NCBI GenBank assembly: GCA_963678675.1
Contig: OY783195.1
Span: forward strand, 6,024,001-6,088,000
Direction of reading: 5' to 3'
DNA from: Xiphydria camelus
Lineage: Eukaryota > Arthropoda > Insecta > Hymenoptera > Xiphydriidae
DNA: 64,000 nt
The notes below the pieces were generated by a model. It worked only from the letters and a program-made list of their open reading frames with translations, was not told where the DNA came from and did no database searches. A program made the translations under genes and the position numbers. This document shows positions 24,000 to 34,422 of this stretch, in pieces (within the stretch, counting starts at the first letter, position 1; every line of letters begins with the position of its first letter).

Positions 24000-24200
24000 A
24001 TGGACTAATGCCTCCAAATCATTATCTTCAATTTACTCGGCTCCTTGTCATCCAAGTCGAAATCACCAGCTTTAAAACGTGCAAACCACTTCCGACGCGT
24101 TTGCTCGCAGCTAGAGCATGTACACTTCCACTAAATACGTAGCTGCACTTTTGTTCATCTTAAAATAATGAAGCAAAACTCCCCGCAAGAACACTTTATT
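24000..24200 (-). pseudogene. Mariner transposase N-terminal fragment
   Basis: On the minus strand 24112-24194 reads VFLRGVLLHYFKMNKSAA and on to a stop; a second frame at 24037-24103 reads RRKWFARFKAGDFDLDDKE. Both are the DNA-binding helix-turn-helix region of mariner transposases, separated by a frameshift and a stop. The catalytic domain is absent. This is a different mariner lineage from the copies at 0.2 and 26.6 kb. Confidence 0.75.
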
Positions 24201-24251
24201 CGGCACAAATTTTGATATATTCAATAATCTATTATAAAATGTTGTTATTTA

Positions 24252-24429
24252 TGATTTATTATTAGTATGATCACCTCCCACCTTAATTAACATTTAAATT
24301 CTTTCTGGCGTGGAGTCGATAATTTCTTGCAAATTACTTTTCGGTTTTTCATCATGAAACCACATGAAAAAAATGTTTTCATTCTATTCATTTTTAGGAG
24401 GGTATAAGTATTTATAATAGAAGGATTCG
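24252..24429 (+). repeat. Dispersed repeat, copy 1 (partner 28.75-28.93 kb)
   Basis: TTTATTATTAGTATGATCAC to TATAATAGAAGGATTCG is ~95% identical by eye to 28753-28930. At its right edge this copy joins the duplicated F-box gene tail; the partner continues into unrelated DNA. Confidence 0.85.
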
Positions 24430-24580
24430 CGTTCAAGGAAGCGAACAATGCGAGATGATTAGGATTTTCTTTTAATTTTATTCTGCCGCGTCATCGAAAT
24501 TTATATTCCCGATTTATCGCGGATTATATAGGCAATGTGTGTGATCTGCGTAAGTAGCGCTGCGCGAGGTGTACGGATCA
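24429..24580 (+). pseudogene. Duplicated 3' end of the F-box/LRR gene
   Basis: From GCGTTCAAGGAAGCGAACAA onward this matches 22327 onward: the last nine codons, a stop codon and about 80 bp of 3' UTR. Relative to the gene's own copy, ~45 bp are extra between 'atttatcgc' and 'gaggtgtacggatc'. The left edge joins a 178-bp dispersed repeat (24252-24429) directly. With only the gene tail present it cannot encode the protein. Confidence 0.8.
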
Positions 24581-25152
24581 TTGGAAAGATTCGATCCTTA
24601 CAACGTTTAGGTACACTGTGAACTGTTTGTTAGACTTGCATTAATTATTCCGATTGTTACTGCGACGACGAGAAACGGAATCATGTGCACAAATGATTGT
24701 TATTGAATCCTACGCGATAATAATTAAGATGAAATATCCATCCATTTTTAAGATATCGTCACTCAAAGTACAAGAGTAATTTTAGATTAAGTTCCAATTA
24801 CAAGTCAGAGTGATAATACAGTTTATTTTCCTTCAGTATTCTGTCTTATTTCGCACTTGAGCTTTTTTCGTTAGTCTCGACTCTATAACTTTTATACAAA
24901 TAAAAATGTCGAGTTCCATTTAAACAAATCAAGTTAATGTTTATTCCTCGCAAATAACGCAGGTTATTAAAAATATATTATATGTATCGCATATCCCCTT
25001 CAACACCAAACATCTTTCACCCGAAAGATTTTTTCACGACATGACAAATAACGGAAATAAACAAGGTATGCGATAGTTAACAAGATATCCTGTATACAAC
25101 ATGTATGTTACAATAAATGCCCCGTTTACCCCGTTACTTTCGTTGTGCATTG
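24581..25152. other. Intergenic, no gene seen
   Basis: AT-rich DNA without recognised repeats; includes the left flank into which the pogo-like element inserted. Confidence 0.4.
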
Positions 25153-25170
25153 AAGAAAAAATATGAAATA

Positions 25171-26426
25171 GGGGAGACCGGGGTTGGTTGTTACAGGGGT
25201 TGGTTGTTACAATTAGTATAAAATGCGCACCAAGGATAATACAGCGCTACCATCAGCATCATATGTTCAGCGCACGCGGCACCATCTTTCAGTGAAGTTG
25301 TGTTCAACTTGGCTGTGTCGTTACCGAATAAATAACACTTATTAGTTTCTTGACCGCTTTAGTGATATTTTATATACGGACATTTTCTTTTGTTACGACA
25401 ATGATGCAAGTGCTACATATTTAGCAATTTTTTTCAAGACACCTGAATGTAAGTAACATTTCCGACACTTCTATACTTCAATTAAATTTAAGGTTAGGTA
25501 AGTGTATTGGATTTTGTTCCAACGGTGCACTCGGGGTTGGTTGTTACAGTTTCAGTGGGGTTGGTTCTTACATTGTAAACCAGCCCCAGCGTATGATTTT
25601 CTTAAAATAAGTGCTTAAAACGTGTTCCGTCGCACCGAGCGACGGAATTCGGAGGGTCGATTCATGCTTCTTGGTAGCATCGATTATTGTTCCGACAAAC
25701 GATGGTCGGAACTTTGAATATCGTTTCTTAGCAGTTAGTATCACTGCAAAATATACATATTTAATTAATCAAGGGTCAATTCCGATGGCAAGGCGAGCGG
25801 TATGTTCCATGAACCGCGTAGCTCTTTATGCGCGACTGTCCCGATAAAAACGAATTACAAAAAGAGCAAGAAAAACGAGACGCCAAAAGAACTAAATACC
25901 AAATTAAGCAAAGTAGAGTAAAGAGAAATATAGTAGTAAAAAGCAAAGGAAAACAAATAAAAAAGAGGAGTAAACCAGTTGACGACGGATCAAGCTATGA
26001 AAACGACAGATTGTGCTTAGTTTGTGCTGAAACGTATTCCAATTCTAAATCTGGCGAAAAACGGATAAAATGCACCAAATGCCATGGATGGGCTCATGAG
26101 CTATGTGTTGAGGTCAGTTTGTGTACTACGTATGTCTCAACTGCGACTCTGATGATGACTAAATAACAATACCTATCTGATTGTAACAACTAACCCCGAA
26201 GATGTAAAAACCAACCCCGCGCTGTAGGGTTGGTTGTTAAAACTGGCATGACCCTCTTAATATGCGTGCAGTATAATTTCTGTTAGAGATGAATAAGCGA
26301 TACTTTATTTTTTTAATTAGGTATTAGTGCGAGTTCAATATAACACTCCTTTTTTGAAATCAGTTTCAATAAATGCCCAAAATATATGATTACATAAAAA
26401 TTGTAACAACCAACTCCGGTTTCCTC
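25171..26426 (+). mobile_element. Pogo-like DNA transposon, internally deleted, TA target
   Basis: Left end GGGGAGACCGGGGTTGGTTG and right end (inverted) GAGGAAACCGGAGTTGGTTG form imperfect TIRs, with TA on both sides (25169-25170, 26427-26428). The sequence before the insertion is seen at the window start (tatgaagTAcatttgg), so target and ends are fixed exactly. Eight copies of a GGGGTTGGTTGTTACA-like motif lie within. The only coding relic is a C-terminal transposase tail at 25828-26166; the DDE domain is absent. Confidence 0.85.
25828..26166 (+). pseudogene. Pogo/CENPB-type transposase C-terminal tail with zinc-binding motif
   Basis: A lysine/arginine-rich segment (ELQKEQEKRDAKRTKYQIKQ) is followed by C-x2-C-x15-C-x2-C-x4-H-x2-C (CLVC ... 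CTKCHGWAHELC), a PHD-like zinc module seen at the C-terminus of many pogo/Tigger-like DDE transposases. The final C-x2-C pair plus an acidic end is present in the next frame (YVCLNCDSDDD then stop), so a one-base shift near 26115-26126 breaks the end. N-terminal DNA-binding and DDE domains are missing, so no transposase function is possible. Confidence 0.7.
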
Positions 26427-26617
26427 TACATTTGGAAAAAATAAATATATAGGTATTATACCGGTCTGACATCACGACATTTAAATTTGTTTGACACTTC
26501 ATTGGAGTACAAAAAGCTCATTCTTCTTGACTACTCATACGAATAATAGGATGTGTGCGTGTGTGTGCGCGCGCGCGTGTGCGTGTGCGTATTTTCGTGC
26601 GTGCGTGCACATATATA
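26427..26617. repeat. Mariner left-flank repeat, second copy
   Basis: Continues the copy at 1-160 across the pogo insertion, with a GT/GC microsatellite at 26549-26610 in place of CA/CG. Confidence 0.85.
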
Positions 26618-26872
26618 CCTGAGTCATTTGAAACGTTTCTGGCCTTTTTAGGAAAAACATATTTCAAGGTAAAAAAAATATATTTCTCAACATAATCTCC
26701 TCGTAATTCGATACATCTAATCCATCGTTTCTCCCAACCCTTCAACCTATTAGAAAAAATTTTTTTCGTCCACCTCAAAAATACCGGTCTAGGTACAGCG
26801 TTTTCCACCTCGGCATTTGTCCGACATTTTTTCCCCCCAAGAAATGTTGGATCCAGTTTTCATCGACAGTTG

Positions 26873-27079
26873 TCAAACGTTGCAAAAATTCAGCTGAATG
26901 TTTTTTAAACAGCTCAAGACACTCGCGCGACGTGTCAAGCCGTACGCGGATAATTTCCTCATACCCAAATCCTCGTGCAAAATCGTGTGCACCCGTTCAT
27001 CTGATATCTTATAAGCCTCAGCAATCTCCTTCACAGTTAATCGACGATCTTCCATCACAGTTTCATGCACCAAGTCCAC
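26873..27079 (-). pseudogene. Mariner transposase, second DNA-binding segment
   Basis: Reads DLVHETVMEDRRLTVKEIAEAYKISDERVHTILHEDLGMRKLSA, a typical mariner second helix-turn-helix. It ends in damaged sequence just before TTVDENW (first catalytic D). The rest of the DDD core is deleted. Confidence 0.8.
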
Positions 27080-27091
27080 AATTTCGTCAGT

Positions 27092-27304
27092 TTAAACAGT
27101 TTTTGGGCGCCTAGAACGTTCATCATCAAAAATGCTGATACGGCCACGTTTATACTCAGCCATCCAATGTTTGACGGTTGTGTACGACACTTCACCGTAT
27201 ACTGAGTCTAACTCGTCTTTTATTTCCTGATTTTTGTTTCTTTCAAATAAAGGATCTTGATCACTGCGTGACACTTGATTTTCTCCATTGTCGACAGAAA
27301 ACAT
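27092..27304 (-). pseudogene. Mariner transposase, N-terminal part
   Basis: Reads ...KNQEIKDELDSVYGEVSYTTVKHWMAEYKRGRISIFDDERSRRPKTV, the first helix-turn-helix of a SETMAR-related mariner. The frame shifts by one base before the next segment at 26873-27079. Part of mariner copy 2. Confidence 0.8.
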
Positions 27305-27499
27305 CTCCTGTCGACTTTATAAAAGTGCCATGAGCAGAGTACTGATCGAAATGACCTGAACTTTTTATGGGATACATGTATCGATGCTATCTATCAGACG
27401 ATAAAAAGAATTAAATTCTATCATGACTGCTTGTCAATAAGGCTGGAATATTTTCAAATGACCCACGTAAATATAGATTTATTTATTACGCGAGGCCCG

Positions 27500-27828
27500 C
27501 GTCAAAATTGTCTTAAGGCTGTAATAAGGGTCTGCTCTTTGGTCCCATTTATCGTATAACTGGGCCTTGATGAGGAGGTGTAATGATTAATGCACAGAGC
27601 CCCTTTTAAGGGCAATTAATCGGACCCTGATTGAAATACTTTAATACGGTCTTAATAGTATGTAGCTTTGAGTTTAATAATGAGGAAGCCTTGAAATGCC
27701 CTGATAGGGCCCTGCTAAGTTTTGATTAACAAAGCCTGCCTTAGAAAGCTCCGATAGAGTCCTACTGAGGCAATTATAAGGAAGCCCTTATTAGGGAAGC
27801 CCTAATTCAGTCTTATAGGGGTCTCTTC
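27500..27828. repeat. Degenerate GCCCT/AGGGC motif array
   Basis: Short motifs such as GCCCCTTTTAAGGGC, CCCTGATAGGGCCC, GCCCTTATTAGGGAAGCCCT and TCTTATAGGGG recur every 20-40 bp on both strands, separated by AT-rich spacers. No exact unit can be defined by eye. Confidence 0.45.
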
Positions 27829-28036
27829 TTCAACCTTTCGCTACGGGCGATTTCTCCACCGTGGTCATTTTTTGCAATATGCGACTGGTGTCTAAAAACG
27901 ATAGATTTTAAAATTCGTTCAAAAACAAGCGTGGGTCATTCTTTCTAAAAACACCATATCTCCTTGCCGGACCCTCTAAAATACGTGGCATCTTATGGAG
28001 ACCGACTATAGTCGCCCGTAGTAGCGAAAGGGTTAA
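27829..28036. mobile_element. ~208-bp TTAA-type MITE
   Basis: The right end (inverted) TTAACCCTTTCGCTACTACG matches the left CAACCTTTCGCTACGGGCGA; the left TTAA is degraded to TTCA. Pairing covers GGGCGA beyond a 3-base gap. Confidence 0.6.
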
Positions 28037-28752
28037 CTAAGAGGCCATTCCTAACTAATTTCTACAAGGGGGTTATTAATTATTACAAGATGACTTTTTG
28101 ATAAAAAAGGGCACTCGATAACTTATTCACGACTGCATCGATGCACACGGCTGCTGCACTTTCGCGTACCGCTTACGACTCGACGATTGCCTGAGAAGTT
28201 AACTCCCCGCAGCTACAAAAAGGAGGATAAAAAAATAAAGTCGCCGGATCTCCAATTGCGGACAGAACCAACTCGGCTTCGAGTCTGAGTAAAAAGGTAC
28301 ATTTTCGCGGGTAACTCGACCGGCGTCTCGTACTTAAATGAATAATGCCCTACTTCATTCAACCCGTTCCTCGAACCGAACGTAAGTGCTGCAGTAAGAC
28401 TCGAGGCATTCGGGGGAGAGGCATCGTACCTCGGGGACGTGCTACGGAGGGAGAGGAGGAGGATTGTAGGATGTAATTGGGGATTAAATCTCTCTGCGGG
28501 ATTTTTTAATTTTCTCTCTGTCCGGCGAGATCGTAGACACCTCCTTCCCGTTAATTGGTCGGCGAAGGTACGAGCCGATAAGATTTCTGCGAACGGACTT
28601 CCCAATTAATTTTCTAGGAAATTTCTTTCATTAGAAAAAAATTGTAGACTCGCGAAAGTTACGCCCTACTGTTTAAATACCCCTGTGTGCAAATGAATGG
28701 CATTGAAACATTTCTGTTTCATATAGTCTTAATTTATATGAAATTATCTTTA
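28037..28752. other. Intergenic, no gene seen
   Basis: 28130-28620 is GC-rich; the minus-strand frame there (28213-28605) has no recognised domain and is not called. Confidence 0.4.
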
Positions 28753-28930
28753 ACATTTATTATTAGTATGATCACCTCCCACCTTAATTAACATTTAAAT
28801 TCTTTCTGGCGTAGTGTCGATAATTTCTTGCAATTACTTTTCGGTTTTTCATCATGAAACCACATGAAAAAAATGTTTTCATTCTATTCATTTTTATGAA
28901 AGTATAAGTATTTATAATAGAAGGATTCGT
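28753..28930 (+). repeat. Dispersed repeat, copy 2
   Basis: Same 178-bp unit as at 24.25 kb, same strand, differing by small substitutions and a 1-base deletion. No TIR found at the edges. Confidence 0.85.
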
Positions 28931-28971
28931 TAATTTCGATAAAAGCTTATACTGAAATTTATAAACCCTTG

Positions 28972-29244
28972 TATTAATTCGCGGGTGCATGGGTAAAAGG
29001 TTACAAGTCAAAATATTTAGTTACTTTCCAGAAATTTGTATTAAGTCAGATTTGCTACAGTTTATACAGAAAAAGGATGACTTCTGTCTTTGTACATATA
29101 ACGTAAAGTGGATTTATAATAAAATGTAGACTTATTTCATTATTCCCATACAAAGAGAAGATTTTTATAATACCCTTTATGACTTAAACTCATTTTCGCA
29201 AAAAACTGACTTATGACCTTTTTCCCATACACCCGCGAATTAAT
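28972..29244. mobile_element. 273-bp MITE
   Basis: TATTAATTCGCGGGTGCATG at the left pairs with the inverse of the right end (TATTAATTCGCGGGTGTATG). The TIR runs ~36 bp to AAGTC. Non-coding. Confidence 0.75.
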
Positions 29245-29810
29245 AGAATTAAAACACTTTTTTCAAATGTGATTTTATCATGATAAACTGCAAGATAACA
29301 TGGTTAAGAACAAATTTATAGAATTTACGCCAGAAAGCACTAAAATATGAAGATGAAAAATGATCGTATTAACAATAAATGGTAAATTTCATTTCATGAG
29401 TTATGAATGTATAAAATAAAAATACTTTGATTCCATTAATTTAGACAAGAGAATTTAGACTTTTAATGTAGTCTCTGATGCAATATTGTCACGATACTGG
29501 AAAACTGCTACAGTTTCTTCATAAAGATGAATAAAATAAAATTATGGTGAAAGAGCAAAATTTAGGGAGAAAAGCGCGAGATAAATTTCCATTTATTTTT
29601 GACGTTACAGAATTTCAAAACTTCCACGAATTTTCCGAGGTCGTTTATCCTTTAAAAGAGAGATAGGGTCGTATCTCCTCCGCGAGTATTTAAGAATAAC
29701 GTTAAGGTAGGGTAATGTTTCCACAAGAGAGACAGTCACTCCGGTTCAGATGAAGCATTTGACCCCAGGGAAATCTTAAGGCACGCAGCGTACGATGGTC
29801 GCGAGTATAT
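29245..29810. other. Intergenic, no gene seen
   Basis: AT-rich DNA without recognised features, up to the foldback element. Confidence 0.4.
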
Positions 29811-31270
29811 ACAGGATGTCCGAAAAGTATGGAAACGGTTGAATATTTCGAAAAGTACGCTTCAGATCGGGAAACGAAAAAATACGTATCCGATATTTGT
29901 TTAAAAACTATCAAATGATACCAAGATTGATCCCACACCCCAACCCCTGTGGGTGGGGCAGGGGGAAGCTTCAAAATCTTAAATAGGAACCCCCACTTTT
30001 GATTGCATATTCGCATTCTACATTAAAAACTACATAACTTTTATTTGAAACATTTTTTTCGATTCATGGCAGATGGCGCTATAATCGACGAAATTCAATT
30101 TTTTCGGTTTTTGCAATTGAGAGTCGATTTATTCGATTCTGCGATACAATTGCGATAGAAATTTACATTTTTTATTCTCATACTTGATATTTTTGTTAAA
30201 AATTTAATTTAGTTTTGCAAATTTGTAGTGTAGATGCGTTCTGTACCTGGAATTCCCCATGACGCACTAAGTTCCGTTAGAGGAAATAAGCTAATTACTC
30301 AAGGATAATCCCTTTCGGAATACATCGAGGTTCGAGGGTCTGGAAAGGCCCGGCAATTTGCATATTTTTGTTAAAAATTTAATTTAGTTTTGCAAATTTG
30401 AATTTACAGTAAAACTTTCATCGTTAGACGTTTAGAAATCTGGCAAATACACTACTTTTAGCGTAACCCAGAAGCAACTACATGGACGTAATAGTTTTCT
30501 GTTCCCTTCGGGGTGCTTGATTCAGGTGAGTCCCCTTGCCTCTCACCATCGGGGTGCTTGATTCAGGTATGGATATCAGTTCCTAGCAATCAGAATTAGC
30601 GCGACGAAGGGTTAATTGCGATAATAAGGCGGCGGTATATTCCGGAAATCGTAGCTATTCTTTCACTAGTAGTCCGTTTTAATGATATCCGTTAACCTGA
30701 GTACACGTAACCAGGTACCGCTAATTGCCGGGCCTTTCCAGACCCTCGAACCTCGATGTATTCCGAAAGGGATTATCCTTGAGTAATTAGCTTATTTCCT
30801 CTAACGGAACTTAGTGCGTCATGGGGAATTCCAGGTACAGAACGCATCTACACTACAAATTTGCAAAACTAAATTAAATTTTTAACAAAAATATCAAGTA
30901 TGAGAATAAAAAATGTAAATTTCTATCGCAATTGTATCGCAGAATCGAATAAATCGACTCTCAATTGCAAAAACCGAAAAAATTGAATTTCGTCGATTAT
31001 AGCGCCATCTGCCATGAATCGAAAAAAATGTTTCAAATAAAAGTTATGTAGTTTTTAATGTAGAATGCGAATATGCAATCAAAAGTGGGGGTTCCTATTT
31101 AAGATTTTGAAGCTTCCCCCTGCCCCACCCACAGGGGTTGGGGTGTGGGATCAATCTTGGTATCATTTGATAGTTTTTTAAAAAATATCGGATACGTATT
31201 TTTTCGTTTCCCGATCTGAAGCGTACTTTTCGAGATATTCAACCGTTTCCATACTTTTCGGACACCCTGT
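29811..31270. mobile_element. Long-arm foldback DNA element, copy 2 (longer)
   Basis: Starts ACAGGATGTCCGAAAAGTAT and ends as the inverse of ACAGGGTGTCCGAAAAGTAT. Arms 29811-30359 and about 30722-31270, each ~549 bp, are almost perfect inverse copies. The ~360-bp core repeats part of the arm (ATATTTTTGTTAAAAATTTA at 30363) and has CGGGGTGCTTGATTCAGGT twice at about 30510 and 30550. Flanks are TATAT and ATATA, so an AT target is likely. No protein frame is convincing. Confidence 0.9.
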
Positions 31271-32308
31271 ATATATACTCCGGAGCTGCAGTACCCGTCA
31301 TAATTCATACACTACGAATTTTCTACACACATCGCCCTCTCTCTTTCTCCACGCGTAATCTCTAAATCCTCCCGCCTGCCCTATATGTATTCCGATGGCC
31401 CAGAAACCCCCAATGTGTATCGAGTGGCACAGAAATATCCGTCATTCACATGTTTCTGAGAGTTTTTCCAAATACGCGAAATGCACACAGCGCTTCGTAC
31501 GTGAAGTTCCGAAGTTCGGCGGGATTGTTCGACAAGAACAGTGATAACTTTGGTAATAACTCATTCTCTCGATTCTACTCAATCTTCTCAACGTTGCGCG
31601 AACGGCTTTCGAGGTTGCGGAGAGGTATCGTTGCCGAGTAGAGCGTTTCGAAAGAAACTGAGGGCCCCGTTTGAATTTTCGATTTGTAATATAATACTTC
31701 CTCGCACAAAACTCAAGTGCGATGTTTATAGTGAAATTTTCTGACGAGTAGAAATTTATTTGTATCGAAGAAAAATTAATTCGAAGTAAACAAATGTTCT
31801 AATAAGTTTGTATTCGATTAGAAATCGGCAGAGTATTTGTTAACCTCCAACCGATTTTTATTCGACGTAAATGGATTCTTATTCATGTTTCAAAGGTTCT
31901 CATACGTTTGCACATGAATAAACTATTTAAGTCAATGTGTGGATTCGGATCAAAGGATCGTCTAAGGGGTTATTCGTAGTCTTAATTAATAATTTTTCAT
32001 TCACCAGAAATTTCAAGAAGAAATTCTTACGAGTTCATCTATTATACATTTTTATAATATACAAAGTGTCCCCCATTCAAGGTGATTCATACGAGAGTGT
32101 GGCTTAGTTTCTTCAATACTTATTCGCCAGCAAATGGTAAAATTATACTAGTCGGCAGGATAAATATATTAACCAACATTCTTGAATTGATCAATACGTA
32201 TCCCACCCATAATTGCAGTCATTGCTAATTGTGTTGACTGTATAAAAATTGAGGAAATTAATCTACACCTTATTCAGATCTCCTGAGCAGGATACTCAGT
32301 ATAAGCTT
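31271..32308. other. Intergenic, no gene seen
   Basis: Short frames at 31450-31744 lack domains. Nothing else recognised. Confidence 0.4.
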
Positions 32309-32775
32309 TTAACTCTTCATGGTCACATGTCGGTATAGTTTCGCGAAGGTCACACGTGGGTCAAACAGATTCAACCAATTTTTAAATAATAGCTACATGA
32401 ACAACATTCGTCCAATTTAGACCGACAAATTATTGGATATTCTTCGGACATTGTAAGAAATGAAATGATGACATATTAAAAAACGATCGATAACATGTTG
32501 ATGCGTAAAAAATGAACTGGAACACTAAAAGTGTCATGTCTTCTTGAATTTTTAAGTTTTCTTAATAAAATCTACGAACGATTCTCATAAGATATGGTAC
32601 TTTGAAGCAATGAATACTATGAATAGTTCTATAGTGCACGTTTCAAAAACAATTTTTTCCGAAGTCCGAAGAAAGGTCGAAGAAGGTAGCTATTTATTTC
32701 GAGATCTGTCGAGTGTCCAGTTATGATCGTAAAAAAATGAGGTACAGTCAGCTTCTGCATTAAAGCCTGGGTTAA
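32309..32775. mobile_element. TTAA-bounded element, short copy
   Basis: TTAA at both ends; the interior (CAAACAGATTCAACCAATTT, CGACAAATTATTGGA, GATATGGTACTT, GTGCACGTTTCAAAAA) follows the same order as 52450-52880. The right end CCTGGGTTAA resembles the CCTGGGT block near the right end of the longer copy. No transposase. Confidence 0.6.
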
Positions 32776-33569
32776 GCGGATCCTTGATTGCCACAGCTTA
32801 TATAATGTATAATAAATTATAAATTCTAACATGTGTGCTTATTAAAATTTTTATAAAAAGGATCTCGACAAGCTCAATAGTCCTGGGGACGTTTCAATTT
32901 TATAGGCTATGTTTCAATCCTGATTAGATTCCTTTTCAGGATGATCGATCCAGCTTGTAGCGATCCAGCTTCATCATTGCGAAGATAAAGACAGAAAGGC
33001 TTTCCAGAGTGTGCGAACATAATATAGGAACGTATACACGAGCGCAATAATTACTCCATACATGACTACAGGTGACGTGTCACTTATACGTTCCCCGACG
33101 ACAAAGTACCCTCGTAAAACAATCACCTCTCGTCACGAATGCCTCTTTCCGCGGGAGGTTTCAAAGCTCTGGAGGTGTTGAACATCGTCTACCGCACCGT
33201 GTCAACTTTATATAAGGTTAAGAATTACTGCTGAAACCGTGAAATTATTAACTCCTTGAGGCACAGTACAGGCATTATCGTACATCAAAAAGGTGGGACA
33301 TATTTAAACCAGTACGCGCGCGCGCGCTCTAGCGGCTGTAGTACCTCATGTATACTGCGCAGCTGTGTTAACTGTAGGGAGAAGCAGCGGCAAAGGTACG
33401 ACACGACGAAGTAAACACGCGCGAGCATTTTTTTTATACCTACCTATAGCACTGAATTTATCATGCTATCGCGAGTATTTCAAAGCACGTATATCATAAA
33501 AAGGGGATCGTGTACGATAAAATCTCAAGTGAAGAATCTATATACATAGAAATGGATGTGCTTATATAT
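32776..33569. other. Intergenic, no gene seen
   Basis: A (CG)n run lies at 33315-33325. No coding or structural feature recognised. Confidence 0.35.
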
Positions 33570-33800
33570 TTGTATGTTCTTTATACAAATCTACAGTTTT
33601 TATCCGATCTCGATGAAATATTGCACACGTATGCTTTAAAACAAGGTGGAAAATACCGTCTACATTTGGTTTACAAAAACTCACTGCCACTAACCTTTTC
33701 AACCCCTTTAAGCAAAAATGACACGTGTAACTTTTCAGTTTTTCGCAAATATCTCAAAAACTGCGAGGAAATCGGCAAAAGTGGATGGTAACGTTTTGAA
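33570..33800 (-). repeat. Dispersed repeat, minus copy (partner 13.7 kb)
   Basis: Inverse of 13703-13925 with scattered changes; see that entry for shared blocks. Confidence 0.7.
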
Positions 33801-33994
33801 AGCCGATAAAATTTCCTGTCAAATGGTGTTACATCGGTTCCGATTGGACAATTATTACCTTACAAAATTGACCGAAACCCTGGCAACGCAGGGTAGAAGT
33901 AAGTTCAGGAATAAAATGCACCGACGAGTGGCACGTGGAATTTGAGGAATGCAACGATGGACTGATCGGAGGACGCTTTTAATTATGTACCCCC

Positions 33995-34220
33995 AAGCTA
34001 AGAAAAATAATTAGGTTTTGAAATGACAAAATGCATCTAGTTAAATACGTTTAGTTATTCTAATCAAAATACTGGTCAATTGAACCAAATATTTAGTTAT
34101 CCTAACCAAAAAGTGGTCAGTTTAACCAAATAAAGGGAGAGAGGATCCATATTTAATCAAACGGTTTGGTCATCGTCTCCAGGATTTTGATTAAATTGTG
34201 ATCAAGATATTTTTCTCAGT
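33995..34220 (+). mobile_element. CACTGAG-family MITE
   Basis: Left end degraded (CTAAGAAAAATAATTAGG), right end TTTTTCTCAGT. Contains GGATCCATATTTAATCAAAC and the TAGTTATYCTAAYCAAAA units of the family. Confidence 0.7.
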
Positions 34221-34225
34221 ACAGC

Positions 34226-34422
34226 GCCACGGATTCTGTCGCTGATGACTTTTCAAAACGTCATTTGTTTTCTTACTGACTAATGAATAATTAATTGTCA
34301 TGCTTTCATTAGCCAGAATAAGTGCCGCTGTAGCTAATGAGAGCATAAACATTAATTATTCATTAGGTAATACGTTTAAAGATGATATTTTAAAAGTCAC
34401 CAGGGACAGAATCCGTGACGCC
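34226..34422. mobile_element. 197-bp palindromic element
   Basis: CGCCACGGATTCTGTCGCTG at the left pairs with the right end (inverse of GGCGTCACGGATTCTGTCCC). Inner AATGAATAATTAAT blocks also pair. It adjoins the right end of the preceding MITE. Confidence 0.65.

Larger units (their letters stand above)
26618..27467 (-). mobile_element. Mariner element, copy 2, catalytic core deleted
   Basis: Ends are TA-flanked: right end (inverted) CGTGGGTCATTTGAAAAT at 27467, left CCTGAGTCATTTGAAACG at 26618. About 850 bp against the usual ~1.3 kb. On the minus strand: an N-terminal segment at 27092-27304, then the helix-turn-helix part at 26873-27079 (DLVHETVMEDRRLTVKEIAE), then TTVDENW with the first catalytic aspartate near 26860, then directly the C-terminal tail (GWEKRWIRCIELRGDYVEK) near 26720. 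The segment with the other two aspartates is gone, so it is non-autonomous. Confidence 0.85.

Noticed and set aside
32046..32090. Transposon end at CAAAGTGTCCCCCATTCAAG
   Set aside because: Resembles an ACAGGGTG-type terminus but no inverse partner was found nearby.
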